Shown here in pieces: positions 47,194 to 55,748 of a stretch of 62,826 nucleotides of DNA; the stretch's first letter is position 1; every line of letters starts with the position of its first letter. The notes below the pieces were generated by a model. The model was not told the DNA's origin and did no database searches. It saw nothing but the letters and a program-made list of their open reading frames with translations. The stretch covers positions 1 to 62,826 of the forward strand of contig NZ_FZPA01000016.1 in the NCBI RefSeq assembly GCF_900188185.1, in the 5' to 3' direction. This stretch comes from Sphingopyxis indica. Lineage in GTDB: Bacteria > Pseudomonadota > Alphaproteobacteria > Sphingomonadales > Sphingomonadaceae. The translations under genes were made by a program, and so were the position numbers.

Positions 47194-48669
47194 TTATTCG
47201 GCTTCGGTGCTGAGGCCGAGCTCGGGGATGCCGATCGACCGGCGGCCGCCGAAATCCGAGCGCACGACGATCGCGCCCTGCCGCTCCATATAGTCGATCA
47301 GCCGGCGGATGCGTCCGGGCGAGCGCGTGCCATAGGTGCGGCCGAGCGCGTCGTCGTCGGGGCAGGGCTCGCCGTCGATCGCGGCGCGCGCGATCAGCAC
47401 GAAAGGCGCGAGCATGTCGTCGGGGAGTGCGGCGGCGGCGCCGAGCAAATCCCGCCAGCGCGGCTCGGCGGGATCGAAGACCCCGCCCTTGGCGAGCGCG
47501 AAGCGGCGGCGGAAGGCGGTGAGGTCGAGCGGCGGGCGCGCAAGCCGCTGCATCCGGCAGCGCACCGAAAAATCCTGATAGAGTACCGATTCCGTCTGAA
47601 AAGCCGTGTCGGGATCGGCGAGCATGTCACGCAGCGCACCGACGACCACTGCCTCGGCGTCGATCGCGGGGACATCTTCGCGTTCCGCAGGGGGCATATT
47701 GCCGGGAGCGGCGTTGTCATCTTCGTCCGCATCGCTTGCCGCGATGCGCTCCATCAGTTCGCCGGCGGCGAGCGGCGCGGGCTCGGGCGCGAAGGTCGGG
47801 CGCGGCGGCGCCTCGTCGAGCGTCGCGAACAGCACCGATTGCATGTCTTCGGGTTCGGCGTCGGGCAGCGGCAGCAGGCTGTGCGAGCCGTTGCGCGAAC
47901 TGGTGCTCGTCGCCCCGATACGGATCGCGACCGGTCGCCGCGCGATCGCGGGGCCGAGGCCGAGGAAACAGCCGCGTTCGAGGTCACGGATCTGCTCGGC
48001 CTGGCGCCGCTCCATGCCGAGCAGATCGGCGGCGCGCGCCATGTCGATGTCGAGGAAGGTGCGGCCCATCAGGAAATTGCTCGCCTCCGCCGCGACATTC
48101 TTCGCGAGCTTGGCGAGCCGCTGTGTCGCGATCGCGCCGGCGAGGCCGCGCTTGCGGCCGCGGCACATCAAATTGGTCATCGCCGACAGGCTCGCGCGGC
48201 GCACCGCGTCGGTGACGTCGCCCGAGGCGCTCGGCGCGAACATCTGGGCCTCGTCGATGACGACGAGCGCGGGAAACCAATGCTCGCGCGGGGCGTCGAA
48301 CAGCGCGTTCAGGAAGGCGGCGGCGCAGCTCATCTGCGCCTCGATCTCAAGCGTGTCGATGCTGAGGATCACCGAGGCGCGATGTTCGCGGATGCGCGCA
48401 GCCATCGTCGCGATTTCGCGCTCGTTATAGTCACCCGCGTTGATCACGACGTGACTGTATGCCTCGGCGAGGGTGACGAAATCGCCTTCGGGGTCGATCA
48501 CGATCTGCTGGACGAGGCCCGCACTCTGTTCGAGCAGGCGGCGGAGCAGGTGCGACTTGCCCGACCCCGAATTGCCCTGCACGAGCAGGCGGGTCGCGAG
48601 CAGTTCCTGAATGTCGACGCGCACCGCCTTGCCCGTCGTATCGGTCCCGATTTCGATGCTGTGATTCAC
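47194..48669 (-). CDS. HerA/FtsK-like ATP-binding protein (DUF853-like)
   Basis: 491 residues from a GTG with GGAGGGT before it. Walker A GNSGSGKSHLLRRLL (about 32-44), Walker B WFPALVVIDEAQMFAPS (near 150), then GRKRGLAGAIATQRLAKLAKNV and an arginine-finger-like region, as in HerA-fold hexameric ATPases. The C-terminal half (about 280-491) is a lineage-specific domain ending in a winged-helix-like SPGRIRRLIDYMERQGAIVVRS. HerA normally pairs with the nuclease NurA; none is visible. A role in DNA translocation is inferred. Confidence 0.78.
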   Translation of the reverse strand: MNHSIEIGTDTTGKAVRVDIQELLATRLLVQGNSGSGKSHLLRRLLEQSAGLVQQIVIDPEGDFVTLAEAYSHVVINAGDYNEREIATMAARIREHRASVILSIDTLEIEAQMSCAAAFLNALFDAPREHWFPALVVIDEAQMFAPSASGDVTDAVRRASLSAMTNLMCRGRKRGLAGAIATQRLAKLAKNVAAEASNFLMGRTFLDIDMARAADLLGMERRQAEQIRDLERGCFLGLGPAIARRPVAIRIGATSTSSRNGSHSLLPLPDAEPEDMQSVLFATLDEAPPRPTFAPEPAPLAAGELMERIAASDADEDDNAAPGNMPPAEREDVPAIDAEAVVVGALRDMLADPDTAFQTESVLYQDFSVRCRMQRLARPPLDLTAFRRRFALAKGGVFDPAEPRWRDLLGAAAALPDDMLAPFVLIARAAIDGEPCPDDDALGRTYGTRSPGRIRRLIDYMERQGAIVVRSDFGGRRSIGIPELGLSTEAE

Positions 48670-48772
48670 ACCCTCCGCCCTATCGGCGCGGGGCGGTGCT
48701 GACAACCGGCAGGGCCGTGAACAGGTGGTCGGAGATAGGCCAGGGAGCGATAGCCTTATGCGGACCCGCATT

Positions 48773-48889
48773 CCGTTCGTCCTGAGGAGAGACCGAGCTT
48801 GCCGAGGGCTCGTCTCGAAGGACCGCAGCCTTGCCGCCCTTCGAGACGCCATTTCGGCAAGCTCAATGGCTCCTCAGGACAAACGGGTT
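48773..48889. repeat. Dispersed inverted repeat (CGTTCGTCCTGAGGAG type)
   Basis: About 117 bases with outer arms CCGTTCGTCCTGAGGAG and CTCCTCAGGACAAACGG (one mismatch) and inner arms CTCGTCTCGAAGGAC and CCTTCGAGACG. Related copies are at 56485-56645, 56964-57081 and (shorter relatives) 55646-55716. It fills most of the 252-base gap before the next gene. Confidence 0.8.
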
Positions 48890-48921
48890 CCTATAAAGTC
48901 ATCATGCGCTAGGAAAGCGGA

Positions 48922-49182
48922 ATGGATTTCGACGATCAGCTCTTCCGCTATTTCGGGACCGCCGACATCGGCGCGATTCCGCCGGCCGCCTTCGAAGCGG
49001 GAACCGAGCGGATGCTCGTCGATTTCGGGCTCGAAACCAACCGCGGGCGCCGCTTCGGCCTGTGGGCGCTGATGTATATGCTCGGCGTTGCGCCCGATTT
49101 GGGCGTCGCGTTCGAGGATGCGGCAGAGCGCGACGCGGCGCGCGATTTCATGGATATGGTCGATCGCGCGGCGAAGGATTGA
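48922..49182 (+). CDS. Small conserved-looking hypothetical protein (86 aa)
   Basis: MDFDDQLFRYFGTADIGAIPP start, then ERMLVDFGLETNRGRRFGLWALMYMLG and an acidic helical end. Probably alpha-helical, cytoplasmic, no membrane segment. It resembles short proteins repeatedly annotated in Sphingomonadaceae; function unknown. It begins 33 bases after the upstream repeat and ends 20 bases before a convergent small gene. Confidence 0.65.
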   Translation: MDFDDQLFRYFGTADIGAIPPAAFEAGTERMLVDFGLETNRGRRFGLWALMYMLGVAPDLGVAFEDAAERDAARDFMDMVDRAAKD

Positions 49183-49202
49183 AGCGCTGACTCGCGCTTG
49201 GT

Positions 49203-49541
49203 TCAGTGCGTCGCGTCGGGATCGAGCGCTTCTTCGAGGTCGTGGATCTCGCCCACCGGCTCCTTGGGGCTGCCGCAATGCGGGAAAATAGCATCCAAGC
49301 GGCGGCGTAGCGTCTCGTCGAACAGGGTCTGGTTCGAAATCCGCGCTTGCGACAGCGTCAACTCCATGCGGATCGAATCCTTGATCCGTTCGAGCGCCGG
49401 CGCGTCGAGGATGCCGACCTTCAACAATTCTTCGCACAGCTGGATCAGGCCAACCGTAGTGGCGTGCGCGCGCAGACCCAGAAAATCAATGGTGCGATGC
49501 AATTCGCGCGCGCCGGCCGCGCGCTGCTCCATGCTGCTCAT
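49203..49541 (-). CDS. Hypothetical protein (112 aa), all-helical
   Basis: Start ATG at 49541 with GGGAG upstream. Sequence is helical (RTIDFLGLRAHATTVGLIQLCEELLKVGILD, then LTLSQARISNQTLFDETLRRRLDAIFPHCG) and ends in an acidic tail. No membrane or signal segment. I do not recognise the family. About 100 bases separate it from the beta-barrel gene upstream, so it may belong to the same run of minus-strand genes. Confidence 0.6.
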   Translation of the reverse strand: MSSMEQRAAGARELHRTIDFLGLRAHATTVGLIQLCEELLKVGILDAPALERIKDSIRMELTLSQARISNQTLFDETLRRRLDAIFPHCGSPKEPVGEIHDLEEALDPDATH

Positions 49542-49641
49542 ATCACTCTCCCTCACCACCCGGTCGCGGCGCCGGCTCGGTTGGCCGGCTCGTGTCCCGC
49601 AGGTCGGTGCTTAGGAGTTTAAGGGTAGCGGCGGGGCGCTG

Positions 49642-50304
49642 TCAAACGGCGCTTTGCGGCTTTGCTGTCCCGCGCGCGATCTTCGCCCAGGGATTGAGGT
49701 CGGGCTCGGCGATCTTCGTGAGGCGGTTGCGATCGCGGTGGAGAAAGGGTTCGTTGCGGCCTTTGACCATCAGCATGGTGTCGGAAACATAGCTCCACGT
49801 CCCATCGTCGTGGAAATCGACGGTGATCTGGTAGCTGTCGGTGCGAAAGGCGAGGTCGAGGAAGGTGGTCGAGCAAATGCCATATTCGGTTTGCCCGCGC
49901 TCGGCCGTCAGCACCAGCCGCTTGGCGTCGGGCTCGGCGTGGCCCGCCGCGATCGCGATCTGGCCACGCGGAATCGCCAGCGTCTGGAGGATCAGGCCGG
50001 TCGCGGGCTCGTAGAGCCAATAGCCGACCTGATCGTGGAAGGTGATTTCCTCTTCGGGCGTGTTGATGTGGAGGTGATAGCGCAGCCCATAAAAGAGCTG
50101 CGGACCGTTCGCCTGCGCGTCGATTGGCTGCATTTCGATGCGTTCGAAATAGTGGCGCGTTTCGGGGCCGTCGGCCTTCGGATTGATGTCGATGCCGCGC
50201 TGGCCCTCCCAGATGCCGGCGAGGCGGCGGAGCGGGCCGAGCCGGCCCAGCGTCTCGGGATCGACGTCGTCGGGTTCGGTGAAAATATCGTTGGGTATAT
50301 CCAT
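49642..50304 (-). CDS. Haem-binding-beta-barrel-like (nitrobindin/DUF1794) protein
   Basis: 220 residues. Fits a lipocalin-like barrel: LRRLAGIWEGQRGIDIN near the N terminus (WxGxG-like), then GLRYHLHINTPEEEITFHDQVGYWLYEPATG and TYSYVSDTMLMVK-type final strands. Bacterial relatives of nitrobindin bind haem through a C-terminal His; a candidate is in EPFLHRDRNRL. Fatty-acid-binding-like proteins have similar barrels, so the ligand is open. 22 bases after aguB on the same strand. Confidence 0.6.
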   Translation of the reverse strand: MDIPNDIFTEPDDVDPETLGRLGPLRRLAGIWEGQRGIDINPKADGPETRHYFERIEMQPIDAQANGPQLFYGLRYHLHINTPEEEITFHDQVGYWLYEPATGLILQTLAIPRGQIAIAAGHAEPDAKRLVLTAERGQTEYGICSTTFLDLAFRTDSYQITVDFHDDGTWSYVSDTMLMVKGRNEPFLHRDRNRLTKIAEPDLNPWAKIARGTAKPQSAV

Positions 50305-50326
50305 CGCGTCGCCCCTGTTTCGCGCT

Positions 50327-51178
50327 TCAAATGTCTTCGACCAGACGCCCATAGAGCTGCGGACGGCGATCGCGGAAAAAGCCCATGCCCGCGCGGTGTT
50401 TCGCCGCGCGGTCGAGGTCGATCGTCTCGACGAGCACGCCGGTTTCATGCCCGCCGAACGCCTGCGTCATGTCGCCCCATTCGTCGGTGATGAAGCTGTG
50501 GCCATAGAAGGTCGCATCGCCCTCGGCACCGATGCGATTCGCGGCGATCACCGGCATGCAGTTCGACACGGCATGGCCCTGCATCGCGCGGCGCCACATG
50601 CGGCTGGTGTCGAGGTCGGCGTCATAGGGCTCGGAGCCGATCGCGGTGGGGTAGAAGAGCAGTTCGGCGCCCATCAGCGCCATCGCGCGCGCGCATTCGG
50701 GATACCATTGGTCCCAGCACACCCCGACGCCGATCCGCGTCCCGAAGACATCCCACACCTTGAAGCCGCTGTTGCCGGGGCGGAAATAATATTTCTCTTC
50801 ATAACCCGGGCCGTCGGGAATGTGGCTTTTGCGATAGGTGCCCATGATCCCGCCGTCGGGGCCGATCATCGCGAGCGTGTTGTAATAATGCGGCCCGTCC
50901 TTTTCGAAATAGCTCGTCGGGATCGCGATCCCGTGCTTCGCGGCGAGCGCCTGCATCGCGGTGACGCTCGGATGCTCGGCGGTCGGCCGCGCGTTCGCGA
51001 ACAGCTCTTCCTCCTCGACCTGGCAGAAATAGGGCCCTTCGAAGAGTTCGGGCGGCAGGATGATCTGCGCGCCTTTTGCCGCCGCTTCCTCGACGAGTGC
51101 CGACACCGCGTCGATGTTCGGCTGAACGGGGCCGGGCAGGGGAAGCTGCAGCGCGGCGACGGTGAGGGTACGGGTCAT
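50327..51178 (-). CDS. aguB: N-carbamoylputrescine amidase
   Basis: 283 residues of the nitrilase superfamily with the catalytic triad Glu44 (LPPELFEG), Lys117 (YRKSHIPDG) and Cys154 (VGVCWDQWYPE). It hydrolyses N-carbamoylputrescine to putrescine, CO2 and ammonia. Its pathway partner aguA is two genes upstream in the same run, supporting the specific assignment over other amidases. Confidence 0.93.
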   Translation of the reverse strand: MTRTLTVAALQLPLPGPVQPNIDAVSALVEEAAAKGAQIILPPELFEGPYFCQVEEEELFANARPTAEHPSVTAMQALAAKHGIAIPTSYFEKDGPHYYNTLAMIGPDGGIMGTYRKSHIPDGPGYEEKYYFRPGNSGFKVWDVFGTRIGVGVCWDQWYPECARAMALMGAELLFYPTAIGSEPYDADLDTSRMWRRAMQGHAVSNCMPVIAANRIGAEGDATFYGHSFITDEWGDMTQAFGGHETGVLVETIDLDRAAKHRAGMGFFRDRRPQLYGRLVEDI

Positions 51179-51188
51179 GGGCGATTTC

Positions 51189-51545
51189 TTACAATTTGAT
51201 GCCGAACTTCGCGGCGAGCGGTATCGTAAGGAGATAGAGCAGGACCGTGAGTGCGCAACCCGCCATCAGCGCGACCCAGAAATTGACCCCGCTCCGAAGC
51301 ATCATCGGGGTGACCAGAAACATCGGCAGGCTGGGCAGGACATACCAGAAGGTCGCCTGCATATGGTCGGCGAGCCGGCCGCGATCGCCCGTATCATGCC
51401 AAAGCCAGACGATCCCCAGTAACGAAACCAGGGGGAGCGATGCGACGAGCGCTGCTGCGGCCGCGTTGCGGCGACCGATCCAGGCGATGGCCGCTATGAT
51501 TACGCCCGACAGGAGCGCGCGAAAGATGAAACTGGCGGTCAGCAC
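51189..51545 (-). CDS. DUF3147 family membrane protein
   Basis: 118 residues if the GTG at 51545 is used; a TTG at 51566 in frame is an alternative. Four predicted membrane helices; conserved segments are ALVASLPLVSLLGIVWLWHDTGD, HMQATFWYVLPSLPMFLVTP and TVLLYLLTIPLAAKFGIKL. DUF3147 proteins are small inner-membrane proteins of unknown function. The start overlaps the end of aguA, and aguB follows 10 bases after its stop, so it is embedded in the agmatine operon. Confidence 0.8.
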   Translation of the reverse strand: MLTASFIFRALLSGVIIAAIAWIGRRNAAAAALVASLPLVSLLGIVWLWHDTGDRGRLADHMQATFWYVLPSLPMFLVTPMMLRSGVNFWVALMAGCALTVLLYLLTIPLAAKFGIKL

Positions 51546-52522
51546 GGCAATTGCTGGCTCGAGCAATGGAAGCTGCCGCCGCCGACGATGATCGCGCGGG
51601 CGGGAATGCCGACCGTGCGGCGGCCCGGAAACAGCCCCGCAAGCGCCTCGACTGCCGCTGCGTCGTTGGGGCTCCCATAGGTCGGTACGACCACCGTGCT
51701 GTTGCCGATATAGAAGTTCATATAGCTCGCGGCGGCAATCTCACCGTCGATCTCGACCCGGCCGGGGGAGGGGAGGTCGACGATCTCGACATCGCCGAAC
51801 GCCTCGGCGCGCGCGCGCGCGTCGGCGTAGATGGCGGCGTTGGGATCGTCGCCGCCCGCAGCGACGGGGATCGCCAGCCGCCCTTCGCCGACGAAGCGCG
51901 CGAGATTGTCGACATGGCCGTCGGTATGGTCGCCGACCAGCCCGTTGCCGAGCCACAGCAGCCGCTCGATCCCGAGCGACTGGTGCAGCCGCACCGCAAT
52001 ATCCTCGCGGGTCAGCGACGGGTTGCGGTTCTGGTTGAGCAGGCATTCCTCGGTGGTGACGCACAGGCCGGTGCCGTCGACGTCGATCGCGCCGCCTTCG
52101 AGCACCCAATCCTGTTCGTCGACCGGGAGCCCGCTCCCCGACGCCAATGCCGCGCCGACTTCCTGATCGCCCGGCATGACGAATTTTTCGCCCCACCAGT
52201 TGAACCGGAAGTTGCGCGCGCACCGGGCGGCGCCGGTGCCCGCGACGATCGGCCCGGTATCGCGCAGCCAGATGTCGCCGAGCGGCTCGACGAGAATGCG
52301 TACGCCCGGATCGACGAGCTTTGCGGCGATTTCGGCCTGCGCATCATCGTTGACGACCAGCCGCACCTCTTCGCCGCGCCCGCCGTCGTGGACGGCGTTG
52401 GCGAAGGCGGCGACGTCGCGCCGCGCCGCGTCGATCCGGCCCGCCCACTCCTCGGCGAGGTGCGGGAAGCCGATCCACACGGCCTCGTGCGGCGCCCATT
52501 CCGCCGCCATGCGCAGCGTCAT
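51539..52522 (-). CDS. aguA: Agmatine deiminase
   Basis: 327 residues of the guanidino-group-modifying family. WIGFPH start, EPLGDIWLRDTGPI, NFRFNWWGEKF, VLEGGAIDVDG, GDHTDGHVDNLARF and the nucleophile Cys320 in GGGSFHCSSQQ. It turns agmatine into N-carbamoylputrescine for AguB. The M28 peptidase gene lies 10 bases upstream. Confidence 0.95.
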   Translation of the reverse strand: MTLRMAAEWAPHEAVWIGFPHLAEEWAGRIDAARRDVAAFANAVHDGGRGEEVRLVVNDDAQAEIAAKLVDPGVRILVEPLGDIWLRDTGPIVAGTGAARCARNFRFNWWGEKFVMPGDQEVGAALASGSGLPVDEQDWVLEGGAIDVDGTGLCVTTEECLLNQNRNPSLTREDIAVRLHQSLGIERLLWLGNGLVGDHTDGHVDNLARFVGEGRLAIPVAAGGDDPNAAIYADARARAEAFGDVEIVDLPSPGRVEIDGEIAAASYMNFYIGNSTVVVPTYGSPNDAAAVEALAGLFPGRRTVGIPARAIIVGGGSFHCSSQQLPC

Positions 52523-52532
52523 ATGCGCGCCC

Positions 52533-54221
52533 TTACTGTCCGGCGCGCGACTTGTCGCGGGCGGCGCGGAACTCGTCGCCCTCCGACCAGTTCGGCCATT
52601 TGTCGGTCATCGCCATCATCCGGCCGACGGCATAGTAGAGCCGCAGGTCGGCGAGCATGCCGTCCCAATTCTTGATCGCATCATATTCGTCGCCGGGCGC
52701 GTGATAGCGATTGGCCTCATAGTCCTCTGCCGCCTTTTTGCCGGCTTCCTTGCCGCCCTCGACGAGGTCCTGGCCGCTGCCGAAGTCGATCATCGGAACG
52801 CCGCGCTTGGCGAGGCTGAAATGGTCCGAACGATAGTAGAAGCCCTTTTCGGGAGTGGGTTCGTCGACCAGCGTGCGCTTCTCCGCCGCCGCCACCTTTT
52901 CGAGATAGGCGTCGAGATCGGACTTGCCGCGACCGACCACGACGATGTCCCTGGCCGGACCGGCGCTGTTGAGCGCATCCATGTTCACGCCGCCGACCGT
53001 CCTGGCGAGCGGGAAGATGGGGTTCTTCGCATAATATTCCGAACCGAGCAGGCCCGATTCCTCGGCCGTCACGGCGAGAAATACGACGCTGCGATCGGGG
53101 GCGCCCGCCTGCTGATAGGCCTGCGCCAGCGTCACCAGTCCGCCGACGCCGCTCGCATTGTCGACGGCGCCGTTGCAGATGTCGTCGCCGTCGACCGGCG
53201 TGCAGCGGCCGAGGTGATCCCAATGCGCGGTGTAAAGCACATATTCGTCGGGCCGCTTGGCGCCCGGCAGCACGCCGACGATGTTGCGCGACATCTTCCT
53301 GGCGATCTGGTTATCGAAGCTGAGCGAGGCTTTCACGCCGGTCAGCGGCACCGCCTTGAAGCCCTTTTTCTTCGCCGCTTCACGCAGCGCGTCGAAATCC
53401 TTGCCCGCGCTCGCGACGAGCTGCTTCGCCTTGTCGAGCTGAATCCAGCCGTTCGCCTTGGTCTGATCGGCGCCGCCATTTTCGCTGTCGGCCAGATATT
53501 GCGTGCCGGTGTTGCTCGATTCGACGACGTTCCAGCCATAGGCGGCGGGTTCGGTGTCGTGGACGATCAACGCCGCTGCGGCGCCCTGCCGGGCCGCCTC
53601 TTCATATTTATAGGTCCAGCGGCCGTAATAGGTCATCGCGCGGCCGTTGAACTCGCCCTTCGCTTCGGCGGTCTGCCAGTCGGGGTCGTTGACCAGAATG
53701 ATGACCGTCTTGCCCTTCACATCGAGGCCGGCATAGTCGTTCCAGCCCTTTTCGGGCGCGTTGATGCCATAGCCGACGAAGACGACGTCGCTGTCCTTGA
53801 TCTCGGTCTTCGGCTGCACGCGATAGCTGAAGGCGACATAATCCTTCGCATATTGCAGCGTGACCGGCGACTTGCCGCCGGTGAAGGTCAGCGGCGTCGG
53901 ATTCTTGGCCGTAATTTCGACCAGCGGCACATCCTGCGTCCAGCTGCCGTTGTTGCCGGGCTTCAGGCCGGCCTCGGTGAATTTCTTGATCAGATAATCG
54001 ACCGTCTTCTGCTCGCCGGGCGTCCCCGGCGCGCGTCCTTCATAGGCATCGGACGACAATTCCCTGGTCACGTCCTGCAAGGTCGCCAGCGAAAGGTCGG
54101 GCACCTCGACGTCGGGGAGCGCGGTCGCCCCGGTCGCCGCCGACTTGTCGGCAGAGCCGTTGCAGGCGGCCAGTGAAAGGAGAATCGCCGCGGCCGGCGC
54201 AGCTTTCAGGATGCGATACAT
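52533..54221 (-). CDS. M28 family zinc aminopeptidase lipoprotein
   Basis: 562 residues. Lipobox LSLAAC (Cys near 20); a PA-type insert (about 130-290) and the M28 metallopeptidase core: HWDHLG, DNASGVGG (Asp bridging zinc), EESGLLGSEY (Glu base) and a late HAPGDEYD. Relatives are exported aminopeptidases (PepS/aminopeptidase Ap1-like). It would release amino acids in the periplasm or at the outer membrane and supply arginine-type substrates at best; the operon link with aguAB is positional only. Confidence 0.88.
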   Translation of the reverse strand: MYRILKAAPAAAILLSLAACNGSADKSAATGATALPDVEVPDLSLATLQDVTRELSSDAYEGRAPGTPGEQKTVDYLIKKFTEAGLKPGNNGSWTQDVPLVEITAKNPTPLTFTGGKSPVTLQYAKDYVAFSYRVQPKTEIKDSDVVFVGYGINAPEKGWNDYAGLDVKGKTVIILVNDPDWQTAEAKGEFNGRAMTYYGRWTYKYEEAARQGAAAALIVHDTEPAAYGWNVVESSNTGTQYLADSENGGADQTKANGWIQLDKAKQLVASAGKDFDALREAAKKKGFKAVPLTGVKASLSFDNQIARKMSRNIVGVLPGAKRPDEYVLYTAHWDHLGRCTPVDGDDICNGAVDNASGVGGLVTLAQAYQQAGAPDRSVVFLAVTAEESGLLGSEYYAKNPIFPLARTVGGVNMDALNSAGPARDIVVVGRGKSDLDAYLEKVAAAEKRTLVDEPTPEKGFYYRSDHFSLAKRGVPMIDFGSGQDLVEGGKEAGKKAAEDYEANRYHAPGDEYDAIKNWDGMLADLRLYYAVGRMMAMTDKWPNWSEGDEFRAARDKSRAGQ

Positions 54222-54282
54222 CGATTAATCCCGCTTTGTGTGATGGATGCGGCCTTGTGCCAGTCACGCCGGGCAGATGCAA

Positions 54283-54307
54283 GAAGGGCGGCCCTTGCGG
54301 ACCGCCC
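54283..54307 (-). terminator. rpsD: Hairpin terminator after rpsD
   Basis: On the minus strand GGGCGGTCC-GCAA-GGGCCGCCC (one A-C mismatch) followed by TTCTT, 27 bases beyond the rpsD stop. Good stem; the U-tract is short. Confidence 0.6.
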
Positions 54308-54333
54308 CCCGATAATTTCGCTGTGCGAACCGA

Positions 54334-54945
54334 TCAGCGCGAATAGAATTCGACGACCAGATTGGGTTCCATCTTCACCGGATAGGGGACTTCGTCGAGC
54401 GTCGGAACGCGCACGAAGGTCGCCTTGGTGCCGTCCACCGCGACATATTCGGGCAGGTCGCGCTCGGGCAGGCTCTGCGCTTCGGCGACGAGCGCCATTT
54501 CCTGCGCCTTCTTGCCAAGCGTGACTTCGTCGCCGGGCTTCACGAGGCGGCTGGCGATGTTGCACTTCACGCCGTTCACATAGACGTGACCGTGGCTGAC
54601 GAGCTGGCGTGCCGAGAAGATCGTCGGCGCGAACTTCGAGCGATAGACGATCGCATCGAGGCGGCGTTCGAGCAGGCCGATCAGATTCTGGCTCGTGTCA
54701 CCCTTCATGCGCGACGCTTCGATATAGTTCTTCTTGAACTGCTTTTCGGTGATGTCGCCGTAATAGCCCTTCAGCTTCTGCTTCGCGCGCAGCTGGATGC
54801 CATAGTCGGACATCTTGCCCTTGCGGCGCTGGCCGTGCTGGCCGGGGCCATATTCGCGGCGGTTGACCGGGCTCTTCGGGCGACCCCAGATGTTTTCGCC
54901 CATCCGGCGGTCGAGTTTATACTTGGCGCTCTGGCGCTTCGACAT
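54334..54945 (-). CDS. rpsD: 30S ribosomal protein S4
   Basis: 203 residues: [54 protein letters not shown], and the S4 RNA-binding domain [33 protein letters not shown], ending VVEFYSR. Standard S4 without zinc Cys pairs. It starts assembly of the small subunit. Stand-alone here, as in alphaproteobacteria. Confidence 0.98.
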   Translation of the reverse strand: MSKRQSAKYKLDRRMGENIWGRPKSPVNRREYGPGQHGQRRKGKMSDYGIQLRAKQKLKGYYGDITEKQFKKNYIEASRMKGDTSQNLIGLLERRLDAIVYRSKFAPTIFSARQLVSHGHVYVNGVKCNIASRLVKPGDEVTLGKKAQEMALVAEAQSLPERDLPEYVAVDGTKATFVRVPTLDEVPYPVKMEPNLVVEFYSR

Positions 54946-55144
54946 GATCGTCTCCAATTTGCTGTGTGCCGAGGGATTTCGGCGTTTCCCGGGTCGCACC
55001 ACATGGAGATGTCCATATGCGACCACCGCTTCACCGGGGTGCGGGGTCCATTGCGAAGGCGCGCGGTTAGACGGGGAGAGGCGGAAAGTCAAGCATCAAG
55101 CCCGCGGCTCGACAGCGGCGAAAAAGCCGCTAAAGGCAGCGCGC

Positions 55145-55453
55145 ATGACGTTCGCCAAACTGCCCGAGCAATGCGAAACGATGATCGAGGTGCGCGAAGG
55201 GGTCGATCAGGTCGACCGCGAACTCGTCGCGCTGCTCGTCCGCCGTTTCGGCTATATGGATGCCGCGGCGCGCATCAAGGCCGATCGCGGCGCGGTGCGC
55301 GACGAGGCGCGCAAGGCCGAGGTGCTCGATAATGCCGCACGCGCGGCCGAAGCGGCGGGCCTCGATCCGCAGCGCATCCGTTCGGTCTGGAACGAGCTGG
55401 TCGAACAGTCGATCGCGCACGAACTGGATCGCTGGGACGATCTGCGCGCCTAG
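55145..55453 (+). CDS. Chorismate mutase (AroQ class)
   Basis: 102 residues from the ATG at 55145. AroQ helical fold: IEVREGVDQVDRELVALLVRRFGYMDAAARIKADRG with Arg and Lys of the active site, then EARKAEVLDNAARAAEAAGL and WNELVEQSIAHELDRWDDL. Converts chorismate to prephenate, or, as PchB-like enzymes, isochorismate to salicylate and pyruvate. No aromatic-pathway neighbours. Confidence 0.85.
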   Translation: MTFAKLPEQCETMIEVREGVDQVDRELVALLVRRFGYMDAAARIKADRGAVRDEARKAEVLDNAARAAEAAGLDPQRIRSVWNELVEQSIAHELDRWDDLRA

Positions 55454-55481
55454 AGCATCGTGCCGGAAATCTGCACCGTTT

Positions 55482-55577
55482 CCCCGAGCGAAGACGAGGG
55501 GCTCTGCCGAGCGAAGTCGAGGCTGCGACGCTGCGGTTCTCGCTCCGCTCGAACCAGCCCCTCGTCTTCGCTCGGGG
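55482..55577. repeat. Perfect 22-base inverted repeat, loop 52
   Basis: CCCCGAGCGAAGACGAGGGG-CT (55482-55503) pairs exactly with 55556-55577. The interior repeats the theme (GAGCGAAGTCGAGG, CGCTCCGCTCG). It lies about 30 bases after the chorismate mutase stop. Confidence 0.85.
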
Positions 55578-55645
55578 ATGCGGATGATTCAAATTTCGCG
55601 CAATTTGCTCTAGCGAGCCAGCTCGTTCAGGCGAGAGCGTTCCTC

Positions 55646-55716
55646 ACCGTAGCCCTGAGCTTGTCGAGGGGCGCTTCTCGTCGATGGGCGCCCTTCGACA
55701 AGCCCAGGGCTACGGT
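55646..55716. repeat. Inverted repeat with 29-base arms (GTAGCCCTGAGCTTGTCGA type)
   Basis: Arms 55646-55674 and 55688-55716, two mismatches, loop 13. The CTTGTCGAAGG core is shared with elements at 48773 and 56964, though the outer arms differ. It sits 33 bases before the trmJ stop. Confidence 0.85.
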
Positions 55717-55748
55717 CTATCCAGACCGGACAAGCCAAACTGGCTGGC

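Noticed and set aside
52176..54176. 666-codon plus-strand frame opposite aguA and the M28 peptidase
   Set aside because: Antisense shadow; no family features.
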